Positions 27,209 to 36,303 of a stretch of DNA of 64,000 bases are shown here, in pieces. Every line of letters starts with the position of its first letter. Within the stretch, counting starts at the first letter, position 1. The DNA is taken from NCBI GenBank assembly GCA_023249635.1, contig JAHFCH010000002.1:57058-121057 (forward strand), given 5' to 3'. The position numbers and the translations under genes were made by a program. The notes under the pieces were generated by a model. The model was not told the origin of the DNA. It ran no database searches and worked only from the letters and a program-made list of their open reading frames with translations. This DNA comes from Fibrobacterota bacterium (GTDB taxonomy: Bacteria > Fibrobacterota > Fibrobacteria > UBA11236).

Positions 27209-28426
27209 TCAGGCCCGCTCGAACACCGCCACGCTTTCGACGTGGCGCGTGTGCGGGAACATGTCCGCCGGGGAGACCGAGGACAAGCGATACGCGCCCG
27301 CGAAGGCGGCGGCATCGCGGGCCAAGGTGGCCGGAAAACAAGAGACGTAAATCAAGCGCTCGGGTCGCAAGGCCGCGAGAGCTTCGCGTACCGCCGGCTC
27401 CAGCCCCTTACGCGGAGGATCGACGATGATGGCGCCGGCCTTGGCGATGGCGTCGGGGGGCAGCCCCGCCGCATCGAGGTAATGTTCCGGATTACCGAGC
27501 GCCTCGCCCACGTCGGCGGCGAGGAAAGCCGCGTTGGAGACCTTGTTGTCGGCTGCGGCGCGCGTGGCCGCGGCCACGGCGGTGGGATTCTCCTCTATGC
27601 CCAGGACGCTGCCCGCTTTGCGGGAAGCCCACAACGCGATGGAACCCACGCCGGAATAGAGATCAAGGACGGCGGCCCCTTGCGGAATGGCTGCCACGGC
27701 CAGATCGTAAAGACGCGGCACCTGGTAAGGGTTCACCTGCAGAAAGGTCGAGACTCCGGCGGTCAGGGTAAAGGGCCCAAGGTTTTCGCGCAGCCAGGGC
27801 CGGCCATACCAGGTGATCTCCTCGCCGCCGAGCACCACATTGCCGCGGCCCGTGTTGACGCTGAGTACGATGCCGACCAGCTCGCCGCCTTCTTGTCCCG
27901 CGCCGATGGCCTCTTCGCAACGTTCCAGCAAATCGTTCAGCAGATCGCGGGGGTCGAAGCGCTTGATGGTCTCACCGTTGGCCACCAGACCCAGAAGAAT
28001 CTCGCCCGTGCCCGCGCCGCGGCGCAAAAGCAGATGCCGCAGCCAGCCCGTGCCCTTGCCCTCATTGTAGATGGGAAGGCGATGGGCCGAAGCCCATGCG
28101 CGTACCGCCCAGGCCACGCGGGAGAGCGAGGGTTCCTGCACCAGGCATTCGTCCTGGTCGACCACGGAGTGGGAGCCCGCGGCATAGCAGCCCACGGTGG
28201 GGCCGGCGGAGCGGGCCACGGAAGCGGTAGCGAATCCGAAAGGGAGCTGCACCTTGTGCCGATAGCCTTCGCTGCGCGGGCTGGGAAGAACCGGATCGAT
28301 GCGGAGGCCGGGCCAGGCCGAGAAATGCCGCGACAGCTCCTCGTGTTTGCGCAGCAATTGGGCCGGGTAGGCGATGTCCAGGGTCTGGCAGCCACCGCAG
28401 GCGGGGAAGTGTCGGCAAGTAGGCAT
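27209..28426 (-). CDS. TrmA/RumA-family 23S rRNA (uracil-5-)-methyltransferase
   Basis: 405 residues. SAM-dependent m5U methylation of rRNA or tRNA. N-terminal iron-sulphur Cys set C-x6-C-x2-C in CRHFPACGGC with the fourth Cys in DQDECLVQEP; SAM motif VLDLYSGVGSIALWA; catalytic-site strand IIVDPPRKGLEP; nucleophile region YVSCFPATLARD; QVNPYQVPRLYD also typical. There is no N-terminal TRAM domain as in RlmD, so it fits the shorter RlmC-like form; I leave the symbol empty. Start at ATG 28426 places CxxC motifs at the N-terminus; ATG 28465 is possible. Confidence 0.92.
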   Translation of the reverse strand: MPTCRHFPACGGCQTLDIAYPAQLLRKHEELSRHFSAWPGLRIDPVLPSPRSEGYRHKVQLPFGFATASVARSAGPTVGCYAAGSHSVVDQDECLVQEPSLSRVAWAVRAWASAHRLPIYNEGKGTGWLRHLLLRRGAGTGEILLGLVANGETIKRFDPRDLLNDLLERCEEAIGAGQEGGELVGIVLSVNTGRGNVVLGGEEITWYGRPWLRENLGPFTLTAGVSTFLQVNPYQVPRLYDLAVAAIPQGAAVLDLYSGVGSIALWASRKAGSVLGIEENPTAVAAATRAAADNKVSNAAFLAADVGEALGNPEHYLDAAGLPPDAIAKAGAIIVDPPRKGLEPAVREALAALRPERLIYVSCFPATLARDAAAFAGAYRLSSVSPADMFPHTRHVESVAVFERA

Positions 28427-28507
28427 GGGCGCCCTGAAGATGCAAAAGCCCGCCCCGGCCTGCAACGTTACGGCCCGCCCGTTGCCGGGCGGACGGGCCC
28501 TCGCAGG

Positions 28508-29620
28508 TCAAGGAACGGTAATGAGACCCGAGCGCCGGCTCGCGCCGGACCGCCAGAAGTAGACTCCCGCGCCGGCCAGACGGCCCGAACCATCGGACTT
28601 GTCCCAGGCCGGCGTATCCCCGCCACCGATACCCCCGCGACCCCAGGCCGTCGCGGCCGGCAGTTCGCGTACCAGGCGACCGGAACGGTCGAAGATGGAA
28701 ACGGGTTCTGCCGCCGAAGCGGCGAGCGCCGAGGCCGCGCGGAACTCCGGGGCGGTGCGGCGGATGGGCGAGGCCAGGGCCATATTGGTGGTGATCATGA
28801 GGGTGGACGAAGCCACGTGGCGTTCCGCGAAGAAGAAGTCGAGAGGATAGGTGTTCCCGTCTTCGATGCCGAGTTCCGCTTTGCGCGCATCGAGATCGAC
28901 CGAGTCGTACTGGGTCTGGTGAACGCCGCCCATATCCACTACGCGCTTGCCGTTGAGGAAGACCCAGATATCATCGTCCCCCTGGTAACGCAGCAGTTGC
29001 GCCTTACCCTGTTGGTAGGAGAACTCCGTATGCAATTCCATCGTGAAGCCGTAATTGTGCATGCTCAGGTCCTTACCGTCCAACTCCCCCGTCTGGAGAT
29101 TGCCGAAGGGATCGGGGTCGGTCGGATGGATCTTCGTTACGGGCTTGCCGGCGTCGATCGGGAAGAAGGCGTTGTCCCTGAAAACATAGAGATCGGAATT
29201 GGCGTCCTTCTTGAAGGTGAGCCCGACCAGGAAGGCGCGGTTGATCGCCGCGTCCTGATCCGAGAACCAATCGGAGAAGCGCGCCGGCGGAGCATAGCAG
29301 GCCGCGATGGAGCCCGGGAGCGGATCCAGCAGCTTGGGCCCGCGGTTGTCCCCGGGAAAGGCGCCGCCGTCGGCGGGGCCCGATACGTCGAGATCGGCCT
29401 GTACGGTATTGACGCCCAGCTCCTGGGCGCTGCAACCGATGGGCACGTTGAAATGCGGATGCGTACCCTCCGGCGAGGTGGGATTCTTCTCCTTGAAATC
29501 CCGGACCTTGGCGGTAAGGGTGAACTCGGACGCTTGCGCGTACGCACCCGCTGCGGCACAGGTCAACGACAGGCAAAAGATGGGCATGGCCGTGGCCGGC
29601 CAGGGCAGACGACTTCTCAT
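28508..29620 (-). CDS. Fibro-slime domain protein with C-terminal FlgD/T9SS-like sorting domain
   Basis: 370 residues, exported (MPIFCLSLTCAAAGAYAQ; true start may be the second Met). It matches the fibro-slime family: LTAKVRDFKEKNP...HPHFN at the start, FSDWFSDQDAAINRAF, MHNYGFTMELHTEFSYQ, and a PA14-like core GDDDIWVFLNGKRVVDMGGVH. The last 75 residues are an Ig-like tail: VSIFDRSGRLVREL and DGSGRLAGAGVYFWR, like the FlgD-Ig or T9SS type A signal. Fibro-slime proteins are surface proteins of Fibrobacter and Dictyostelium-like slime/adhesion type. The role is probably attachment; the C-terminus suggests type IX-like export, which is inference. A short GC-rich hairpin lies after the stop at about 28470-28500. 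Confidence 0.93.
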   Translation of the reverse strand: MRSRLPWPATAMPIFCLSLTCAAAGAYAQASEFTLTAKVRDFKEKNPTSPEGTHPHFNVPIGCSAQELGVNTVQADLDVSGPADGGAFPGDNRGPKLLDPLPGSIAACYAPPARFSDWFSDQDAAINRAFLVGLTFKKDANSDLYVFRDNAFFPIDAGKPVTKIHPTDPDPFGNLQTGELDGKDLSMHNYGFTMELHTEFSYQQGKAQLLRYQGDDDIWVFLNGKRVVDMGGVHQTQYDSVDLDARKAELGIEDGNTYPLDFFFAERHVASSTLMITTNMALASPIRRTAPEFRAASALAASAAEPVSIFDRSGRLVRELPAATAWGRGGIGGGDTPAWDKSDGSGRLAGAGVYFWRSGASRRSGLITVP

Positions 29621-29821
29621 GGTCTTGTCACTCCGTTTGCGGAAGGCCCCGTTGGGGGTCCCCTGATGGCGCGCGGGAGGGTGGGCGGTCGCTCAGGCCC
29701 CGTGCTCAACAGCGAAGATAAATTCCGCCCGGGAAGGAGGGGGAAATTTCCGGAGCCTTTTCCGACGGGGTAACTTAGAGCTTTTTGCGCGGTGTTCGGG
29801 TGCGCTATGCGCGCTGTTTCC

Positions 29822-31789
29822 CTAGTGCGCTTTGCGCGCTGTGTCCAAAAGCGTCCGCACCAAAGCGGCCAACTGCGCGGGCGAAAACGGCTTCTCCAGA
29901 AACGCGTCGGCCGGCACGATGATGCCGCGATCCGCCAGGCTCTCGAGGGAATGCCCGGATATGAACAACGTGCGCAACCCCGGCTTAACGGCCTGCATGC
30001 TTTCGGACATCTCATGACCGCCTTCGCCGCGCAGCATCACGTCGGTGACGACCAGATCAACGGCCGAGGGATCGGCGGAAACGATATCCATGGCTTCCGC
30101 CGCCGAAGCAGCTTCCACCAGCTGGAATCCATACCGGCCCAGGATCATCAGGATCATTTCGCGCAGACTGGGTTCGTCTTCCACTACCAGTACGGTTTCA
30201 CCCGCGCTCTGGGTCCAAGCGTTGCCGGTCTCGCTCGGCGCCACCGGGGCTTCGGCGGTAGCGCGCGACAAGGCGATGCGGAAGCGGCTGCCCGCGCCAA
30301 CTTCACTCTCCACGCTGATGCCGCCGCCGGCCTGCCCTACGATACCGTAAACGGTAGCTAGCCCCAAGCCCGTACCGCGGCCGCCGCGCTTGGTGGTATA
30401 AAAGGGTTCGAAGATGCATTCCAGCGTCTCGGGTCCCATGCCCATGCCCGTGTCTTCCACGCAGATGGTGACATGCGGCCCCTCTCCGGTGGCCAGATGC
30501 GTGAAGACGTCCCCGACGCCGACATCCTGCACCGCGGTCGTCAATGTCAGCACGCCGCCCTCAGGCATGGCATCCCGCGCGTTGACGCACAGGTTCAGGA
30601 GCAACTGTTCCAATTGCCCCGGCTCAAGCAGCACGGCGGCGGCGCCCGCTTCGGGACGCACCCGGAAATCCACCCGCGCGCCCAACAAGCGCTGCAGCAT
30701 GGGGGCCATCTCGCGCACGGCCGCATCCACGTTCACGGGCTTTGCGCTGCCTCCCTCGGAGCGGCTGAAGGACATCAGGCCCCGGGTCATGGAAGCGGCG
30801 GTCTCGCCGGCGCGCTTGATGGCCTTGAGCCCCGAGGCCACCGGGCCTTCCACGCCGGGCAGTGTCAGCAGATGCTCGCTGTAGCCGTTGATGGCCGTAA
30901 GCAGGTTGTTGAAGTCATGGGCCACTCCCCCGGCCAGGCGGCCCAGGGCTTCCATCTTCCGGGCCTGGCGTTCGTGATCCCGCGCCCCCAGACGAGCCGA
31001 TCCCGGCGCTTCCGCTTCCGGTTCCTCCAAAGCTGCCAGGTACAATGCCACCGCGGGGGCGTCATTGACGGCGGCGCCGGTCACGTACACGCAGCACCTG
31101 AGCGGGCCGTCTTGCTTACGAGCGATGTCGACGGAGAAGCGGGATTCGGGAATGGCGCCTGCGGTGGCGTCCAACGCGCCTTCGAGAATGGGCTTGGCGG
31201 CGGCCGGGAACAAATCGAGCACGGAAACCGAGGCGAACTCGCTTTCGCCGTAGCCGAGCAGTTCCTGCGCGGCCGGGTTGGCCATCAGCACGCGGCGGCC
31301 CGCCGCCAACAAGATGCCGATGGGTGCGGAGTCGAATAAGGTGCGGAAGCGGCGCGTCTCGGCGCGGCTGCGCAAAACGGCCTGCTGCATCGCGCGGGCC
31401 AAGGCGCCGCCGTCCAGGCCGTCCCGTTCCAAACAGGCTTGGGCCCCTTCGGCGATGAGCGTTTCCACCATGGCCGCATCTTCGTCATGCGTCAGGGCGA
31501 GGACCGGCGTACCGGGCAACAATCCCGCGGCCCTGCGATAGGCTTCCAATCCCTGGCAATCGGGCAACGCCAGATCGACGAGGATGGCCGAGAACCCGCC
31601 GGCCGCGCGGGCCGGGGCCGCCAGGGCGATGGCCTTGGCCATGCGATCGGCGTGGGTGACATGGATTTGGGTTTGGGAGGAGAGAAGGGCCCGGGCGAGC
31701 CCGCCGCGGCCTTCGATCAAAAGGATGTTGAGAGACTCGGCCACAGAAGCTCCCGCCGCGCCCGCAGGGCTGCGCCCATGCCCCCGCAT
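29822..31789 (-). CDS. Hybrid histidine kinase, receiver-PAS-HisKA-HATPase-receiver
   Basis: 655 residues, cytoplasmic. N-terminal receiver (about 20-140) with Asp in [12 protein letters not shown] but a weak acidic pocket (LLIEGRG where DD is usual), so it may not bind Mg well. PAS (about 145-255), HisKA with [20 protein letters not shown], HATPase ([35 protein letters not shown]), then a complete C-terminal receiver ([27 protein letters not shown]). The architecture suggests signal input by phosphotransfer into the first receiver or by PAS ligand. It follows hrpB by 86 bases on the same strand. A GTG at 31744 just before LNILLIEG could be the real start. Confidence 0.9.
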   Translation of the reverse strand: MRGHGRSPAGAAGASVAESLNILLIEGRGGLARALLSSQTQIHVTHADRMAKAIALAAPARAAGGFSAILVDLALPDCQGLEAYRRAAGLLPGTPVLALTHDEDAAMVETLIAEGAQACLERDGLDGGALARAMQQAVLRSRAETRRFRTLFDSAPIGILLAAGRRVLMANPAAQELLGYGESEFASVSVLDLFPAAAKPILEGALDATAGAIPESRFSVDIARKQDGPLRCCVYVTGAAVNDAPAVALYLAALEEPEAEAPGSARLGARDHERQARKMEALGRLAGGVAHDFNNLLTAINGYSEHLLTLPGVEGPVASGLKAIKRAGETAASMTRGLMSFSRSEGGSAKPVNVDAAVREMAPMLQRLLGARVDFRVRPEAGAAAVLLEPGQLEQLLLNLCVNARDAMPEGGVLTLTTAVQDVGVGDVFTHLATGEGPHVTICVEDTGMGMGPETLECIFEPFYTTKRGGRGTGLGLATVYGIVGQAGGGISVESEVGAGSRFRIALSRATAEAPVAPSETGNAWTQSAGETVLVVEDEPSLREMILMILGRYGFQLVEAASAAEAMDIVSADPSAVDLVVTDVMLRGEGGHEMSESMQAVKPGLRTLFISGHSLESLADRGIIVPADAFLEKPFSPAQLAALVRTLLDTARKAH

Positions 31790-31874
31790 GGGTTTGGCGC
31801 GTTGGGAGACGATACCATATCACGGAAAGGGAAAGCAACGGGAGTAATGCTCCCGGGGCCCGCAGGGGCGGTCT

Positions 31875-34463
31875 TCAGGGCCAGGGGTGTTTCGGATACC
31901 GTCTTTTCAACTCTTTTTTCACCTCGGGATAGGTATTCTTCCAGAATCCGGAAAGGTCCGCGGTTTTCTGGACCGTGCGGTAATTGGGCGCCAGGATATC
32001 GTAGACCACGTCCAGCTTGCCCTCCAGAATGGAAGTGCGTCCTTCCATGCCCAGGAAATCTCCCAGGCGCGCGGACAGCTCCGGCGGGCCGCTCTCGGAG
32101 TAGGTAAGCTTGCCCATGCGGCCCCCGGCCAGCTTCAGCGAAGTGGGCACGCTGCGATCGACGAAAGCGGCCAGGGATTCCCCCAGGTATTCCCGTAACG
32201 CCCGCGTTACGGAGGCGTTCTCCAGATCGCGGACGGAGGATCGGCCGGCGCAGAGTTCGTGGTAGACCAGGCGCCAATCGTCCTTGTCGAGCTTGGGCAG
32301 GCCATAGTCGGGATAATGCTTGGCGGCGAGCTTGATGCGCAGGGCGAATTGCTTCGCCTCGTCGTCCATGCCGGGCAGTTCGATGGTTCCGGCGACCAGC
32401 TGTTCCACCAGCAAGCGCTCGGTCTCTTCGGGATCGAGGGCGCCTTCGCGCAGGGGCTTGCGCTCCAGGGCGATGCCGCGGAAAAGGAATTGCTCCTCCT
32501 GTACCGCCTTGCCTTTGGCCTGATCCCAACCGCCCACCTTGGTCCAGCGGCATTCCCCCGGGAAAGCTTCATCGATCCAGGCGGGCTCGCACGGCAGCAG
32601 CATGGGGATGCCCACTTGCCGGTTCTGGTTGGCCCCGCCGGTCTCGTGCAATTCCAGGGCCAGGATCACGGTAACGTCGGCGGGAAGGGTGCCCGCTTCG
32701 ACCACCCCGCGACGGCCATCGGCCAGGACGAAGCTCTGGCCCTTCTCCACCCGGGCGGCAATGCGATCCTGGAAGGGCAGGAGCCAGCAACGCGTGGCCG
32801 CGGCACGCAAAGCGGCTTCCTCCTGCTGGGGCGTAAGCTTTTGCGTTCCCGGACGCTGCGTTTGCGCGGGACCGTCGAGCCCGAGTTCAGGGATCTTGTC
32901 CAGCAGACGAAGCAACTGCTTGTAAGATTCCCGGGTTTCCCGATCGAAGCGGCGGGCTTCCACATCGCTCGCCAAATCGAGACCCAGGGCGAATAGATCC
33001 GGTGTGGAACCCTTGGCACGGCGCGCCTGGGATTCGAGGATGGCGGCCATGGCCGCTGCCTGGGGACCGACCCCTCCGCGGCGCGCGTCCAGGAGTACCC
33101 GGGCCAGCACGGGATGGGCGGGAAATCGCACCAGCGCCCGGCCCAATTCGGTGATGCGGCTGCCACCCGCGGCCTGGGTAGCTTGCGGGTTACCTCGGTT
33201 CGACAGGGCGCCGATGCGCTCCAGCGACGTCTCCGCCCGGTCCCAAAGCGCCGGGGCCGGAGGGGTGAGCCAAGGGACCAACAGGGGATCGACGGGAGCG
33301 GCCGATCGGCGGATACGTCCGAAGCGATCGGCCAGGGAATGCAGGGACAAGATCATGGAGGTGGGTTCGACCCGCAAAGCTTCCGGATCCAGGGCAGCGG
33401 CCATCCCGCGTTCCCGGTCCTGGGACCAAAGCCGTATGCATTGGCCGGGGGCGGTGCGGCCGGCGCGGCCCGCGCGCTGGCGCGCGTTCTGCAGGCTGAT
33501 CGATCCCAAGTAGAGCGTATTCATATCCCGCTGGGTACTATACGCGGCGATACGCGCCTGCCCCGAATCGATCACGGCCGTAATGCCGGGGATGGTCAGC
33601 GAGGTTTCCGCCACATTGGTCGCGACGATGACGCAAGGGCCGGCGGCGGGCGCCCGCAAGGCCCGCTGTTGGGCCTCCATCTCCATGGAGCCGTGCAACT
33701 CATGCAGGCCGATGCCGTGCTGGCGGCAAAGCGGATCGAATGCCTCCAGGGTGCGCCTGATCTCGCCCTGCCCGGGCATGAAGATGAGGGTGGAACCGGA
33801 AACTCCCTGGGCCAGCAGCCGCTTGAAGGCGCGTAAGGCTTGTTGCGACAGGGGTTCTTGGGAGACGCCGGGCTGATGGGAGATGTCCACGGGAAAGGTT
33901 TCCGCGTCGACTTCGATTATAGCCGCGACGCCGCCGGCAGGCGCCATGTAGGCCTTGAGACCTTCCAACTCCAGGGTGGCGGACATGACCAAAATGGCCA
34001 GGTCCGGGCGCGCTTCGGCCCGCAAGCGTTTGAGCCAGGCCAGGCTGGCGTCGGCCTCCAGGGTGCGCTCATGGAATTCATCCAGCAGCACGGTGCCTAC
34101 GCCTTCGAGCAGGGGATCGGAAAGCAATTGCTGGAAGAAAACTCCGTAGGTCTGGTAGAGGATGCGGGTGTTGGCCCCGGATTTGCCTTCGAAGCGTACC
34201 TGGTAGCCCGCGGTGGCTCCCACGCTTTCGCCCAATTCTTCGGCCACGCGCAAGGCCAGGTTGCGCGCCGCGATACGCCGCGGTTGCAAGACCAATATCC
34301 GTCCCGGTCTGCCGAGCAGGAAACGCGGCACCTGGGTGGACTTGCCCGTTCCCGGAGGCGCGCACAGGACCAGCGCGCCCTCCCGTTCCACGGCGGTTAC
34401 GATGGCTTCGCGATGCGCCAATATGGGAAGCGGGCGCCCGCCCGCGGGAATGGACGCCGACAT
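31875..34463 (-). CDS. hrpB: ATP-dependent RNA helicase HrpB
   Basis: 862 residues, DEAH-type. Walker A APPGTGKST, LQPRRIAARNLALRVAEE, DEAH-variant LLDEFHER, SAT motif VMSATLE, then the helicase C-terminal motifs (IVATNVAETSLTIPGI and QRAGRAGRTAPG) and the HrpB-specific C-terminus with PARLGDFLGMEGRTSI-type residues and a PNYRTVQKTADLSGFW tail ending YPKHPWP. HrpB's exact cellular role is not settled; family members act in RNA metabolism. The frame extends to ATG 34499, but MSASIPAGG at 34463 is the usual-looking start. It is divergent from motA by about 180 bases. Confidence 0.96.
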   Translation of the reverse strand: MSASIPAGGRPLPILAHREAIVTAVEREGALVLCAPPGTGKSTQVPRFLLGRPGRILVLQPRRIAARNLALRVAEELGESVGATAGYQVRFEGKSGANTRILYQTYGVFFQQLLSDPLLEGVGTVLLDEFHERTLEADASLAWLKRLRAEARPDLAILVMSATLELEGLKAYMAPAGGVAAIIEVDAETFPVDISHQPGVSQEPLSQQALRAFKRLLAQGVSGSTLIFMPGQGEIRRTLEAFDPLCRQHGIGLHELHGSMEMEAQQRALRAPAAGPCVIVATNVAETSLTIPGITAVIDSGQARIAAYSTQRDMNTLYLGSISLQNARQRAGRAGRTAPGQCIRLWSQDRERGMAAALDPEALRVEPTSMILSLHSLADRFGRIRRSAAPVDPLLVPWLTPPAPALWDRAETSLERIGALSNRGNPQATQAAGGSRITELGRALVRFPAHPVLARVLLDARRGGVGPQAAAMAAILESQARRAKGSTPDLFALGLDLASDVEARRFDRETRESYKQLLRLLDKIPELGLDGPAQTQRPGTQKLTPQQEEAALRAAATRCWLLPFQDRIAARVEKGQSFVLADGRRGVVEAGTLPADVTVILALELHETGGANQNRQVGIPMLLPCEPAWIDEAFPGECRWTKVGGWDQAKGKAVQEEQFLFRGIALERKPLREGALDPEETERLLVEQLVAGTIELPGMDDEAKQFALRIKLAAKHYPDYGLPKLDKDDWRLVYHELCAGRSSVRDLENASVTRALREYLGESLAAFVDRSVPTSLKLAGGRMGKLTYSESGPPELSARLGDFLGMEGRTSILEGKLDVVYDILAPNYRTVQKTADLSGFWKNTYPEVKKELKRRYPKHPWP

Positions 34464-34642
34464 GCACCGAAATGTCCTAAATCGAAAGTAACGCTGCAAG
34501 TTTTACTTCAAGTTGACGCGCCAGATCGCTTCCAAAGCATGCCCGGACATGGGTTTACGCACCGTCGTATGGTTGTAAATGGGGCTTCCATGTTGCGATA
34601 ATGGTGACAGGCGCAAATTACCCGCGCCGATGGGAAGCGCAA

Positions 34643-35413
34643 GTGGATATATCGACATTTCTAGGACCGGTCTTGGCCATCGGCATGATCCTGGGCGGCA
34701 TGATCATCGAGGGCGGCCATATCCAATCCCTGATGCAGATCACGGCGCTCATGATCGTGGGCGGCGGCGCCGCTGGTTGCATCATCGCGAGCTTCCCGCT
34801 GGACCATACCATCCAGGCGCTCAAGGCGCTCACGATCTGTATCATGCCCCCTAAGAACAACCACGAGAAAGTGATCGCCGAACTCACCGAGCTCTGCCAG
34901 TTCGCGCGCAAGAACGGCATCATGGCGCTGGAGTCCAAGGCCAAAGCCCATCCGGATCCGTTCACCCGCAAGGGCCTGACCCTGGTGGTGGACGGCATCG
35001 ATCCGGCCATGCTGCTGAGCATCCTGGAAACGGAATTGGAAACTTTCGAGGAGCATGCCAAGGTTCCCATCGGCGTGTTCGAAGGCGGCGGCGCCTATGC
35101 CCCTACCATCGGAATCATCGGGGCCGTGCTCGGCCTTATCCACGTGATGTCCAACCTGGACGATCCCTCCAAACTGGGCGGCGGCATCGCCACCGCGTTC
35201 GTGGCCACCATTTACGGCCTCGCCATCGCGAACATCATCGCGCTGCCCCTTGCCAGCAAATACAAGATCCGTGTGCACGAGATGGTGCATGAGAAGAACA
35301 TGATCATGCAGGGCATCGTCGCGCTCCAGAACGGCGAGAACCCCCACTTCCTCAGCCAGCGCCTGCGCGCCTTCGTGGCCGGCGGCCATGGCGGCAAAGA
35401 AGCCGCCCACTAG
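34643..35413 (+). CDS. motA: Flagellar motor stator protein MotA
   Basis: 256 residues with four membrane helices: ISTFLGPVLAIGMILGGMI, SLMQITALMIVGGGAAGCIIA, and the pair around PTIGIIGAVLGLIHVM and FVATIYGLAIANIIALPLA. The conserved prolines of the MotA/PomA proton channel are present in the last two, and the large cytoplasmic loop lies between helices 2 and 3. With MotB it conducts ions to drive flagellar rotation. GTG 34643 (VDISTFLG) was chosen since family members begin at this helix, with GGGAAG just upstream; ATG 34601 would add 14 residues. It is followed after 23 bases by motB. Confidence 0.92.
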   Translation: MDISTFLGPVLAIGMILGGMIIEGGHIQSLMQITALMIVGGGAAGCIIASFPLDHTIQALKALTICIMPPKNNHEKVIAELTELCQFARKNGIMALESKAKAHPDPFTRKGLTLVVDGIDPAMLLSILETELETFEEHAKVPIGVFEGGGAYAPTIGIIGAVLGLIHVMSNLDDPSKLGGGIATAFVATIYGLAIANIIALPLASKYKIRVHEMVHEKNMIMQGIVALQNGENPHFLSQRLRAFVAGGHGGKEAAH

Positions 35414-35436
35414 GCCTGAGTCCTTTCCGGCAATCC

Positions 35437-36303
35437 ATGGCGAAGAAAGTAAAGCACCCAGAGCACGTCAATCACGAACGTTGGCTCGTATCCTACGCCG
35501 ATTTCATCACCCTTTTGTTTGCGACCTTCACCGCGCTCTACGCCTTGTCCAAGGCCGACGCCAGCAAGGCCAAGGCCGTCGCCGACGGCATGCGCGAAGC
35601 CTTCGGCGTCAGCGGCGCCAAAATGGTCAACATGGAAGCGCTGGACGTGAACGGGATTCCCTCCGATCGTTCGCGCCTGCCCACCGGCAACGGCAACGAG
35701 AACGCGCCGCCCGCCGCAACCAAGGAAGCCGGCAAGCAGGAATTCGAAGAGATCAAGAAGCAGGTCGAGGAATTCCTGATGACCAAGGGCATGTACGATA
35801 AGGTGGCCGTGGACCGCCAGGAACGCGGCCTGGTCGTAAGCATGAAGGACGCCGGCGTATTCGAATCGGGACAGGCCGACGTCAAGGCAGAGGCCTATAA
35901 GATCCTGGAAGAGCTCGCCAAGAAAATCCTCTCTTTCCGCAACCCCGTGCGTATCGAAGGCCATACCGACAACATCCCCATCCATTCGCGCACTTATCCC
36001 ACCAATTGGGAGCTGTCCTCGGCCCGCGCCACCAACGTGGTGCGCGTACTCACCGATCGTTTCCATGTGCCGGCGGGGAAGATTTCGGCGACCGGCTACG
36101 GCGATTCCCGGCCCAAGACCAGCAATGATACGCCAACCGGGCGCGCGCGCAACCGTCGCGTGGATATCGTGATCCTTTCCGATTCGGGGGAAGCCTCGGA
36201 GCCCGAGACGGTCATCGATGAAGCTGGTGGCGGAAGTATGGGGGACGGCAGCAGCGCGGCCGCACCGGAAGGCGGAGCGCCCGCGCCCGGCGGAGCGCTC
36301 TAG
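35437..36303 (+). CDS. motB: Flagellar motor stator protein MotB (OmpA-like peptidoglycan-binding)
   Basis: 288 residues. N-terminal membrane helix WLVSYADFITLLFATFTALYAL with the ion-binding Asp22, as in MotB. A linker follows, then an OmpA-like domain (about 150-255: GVFESGQADVK, EGHTDNIPI, NWELSSARATNVVR, TGYGDSRPKTSND, GRARNRRVDIVI) that anchors the stator to peptidoglycan. The C-terminal 30 residues are Gly/Ala/Pro-rich low complexity. Operon with motA. No other flagellar genes are visible here, so motility depends on genes elsewhere. It ends 4 bases into the convergent hybrid regulator gene. Confidence 0.95.
   Translation: MAKKVKHPEHVNHERWLVSYADFITLLFATFTALYALSKADASKAKAVADGMREAFGVSGAKMVNMEALDVNGIPSDRSRLPTGNGNENAPPAATKEAGKQEFEEIKKQVEEFLMTKGMYDKVAVDRQERGLVVSMKDAGVFESGQADVKAEAYKILEELAKKILSFRNPVRIEGHTDNIPIHSRTYPTNWELSSARATNVVRVLTDRFHVPAGKISATGYGDSRPKTSNDTPTGRARNRRVDIVILSDSGEASEPETVIDEAGGGSMGDGSSAAAPEGGAPAPGGAL

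Noticed and set aside
27242..29773. Very long open frame (843 codons) on the + strand
   Set aside because: It is antisense to the methyltransferase and fibro-slime genes, whose motifs are clear. High GC keeps the opposite strand free of stops.
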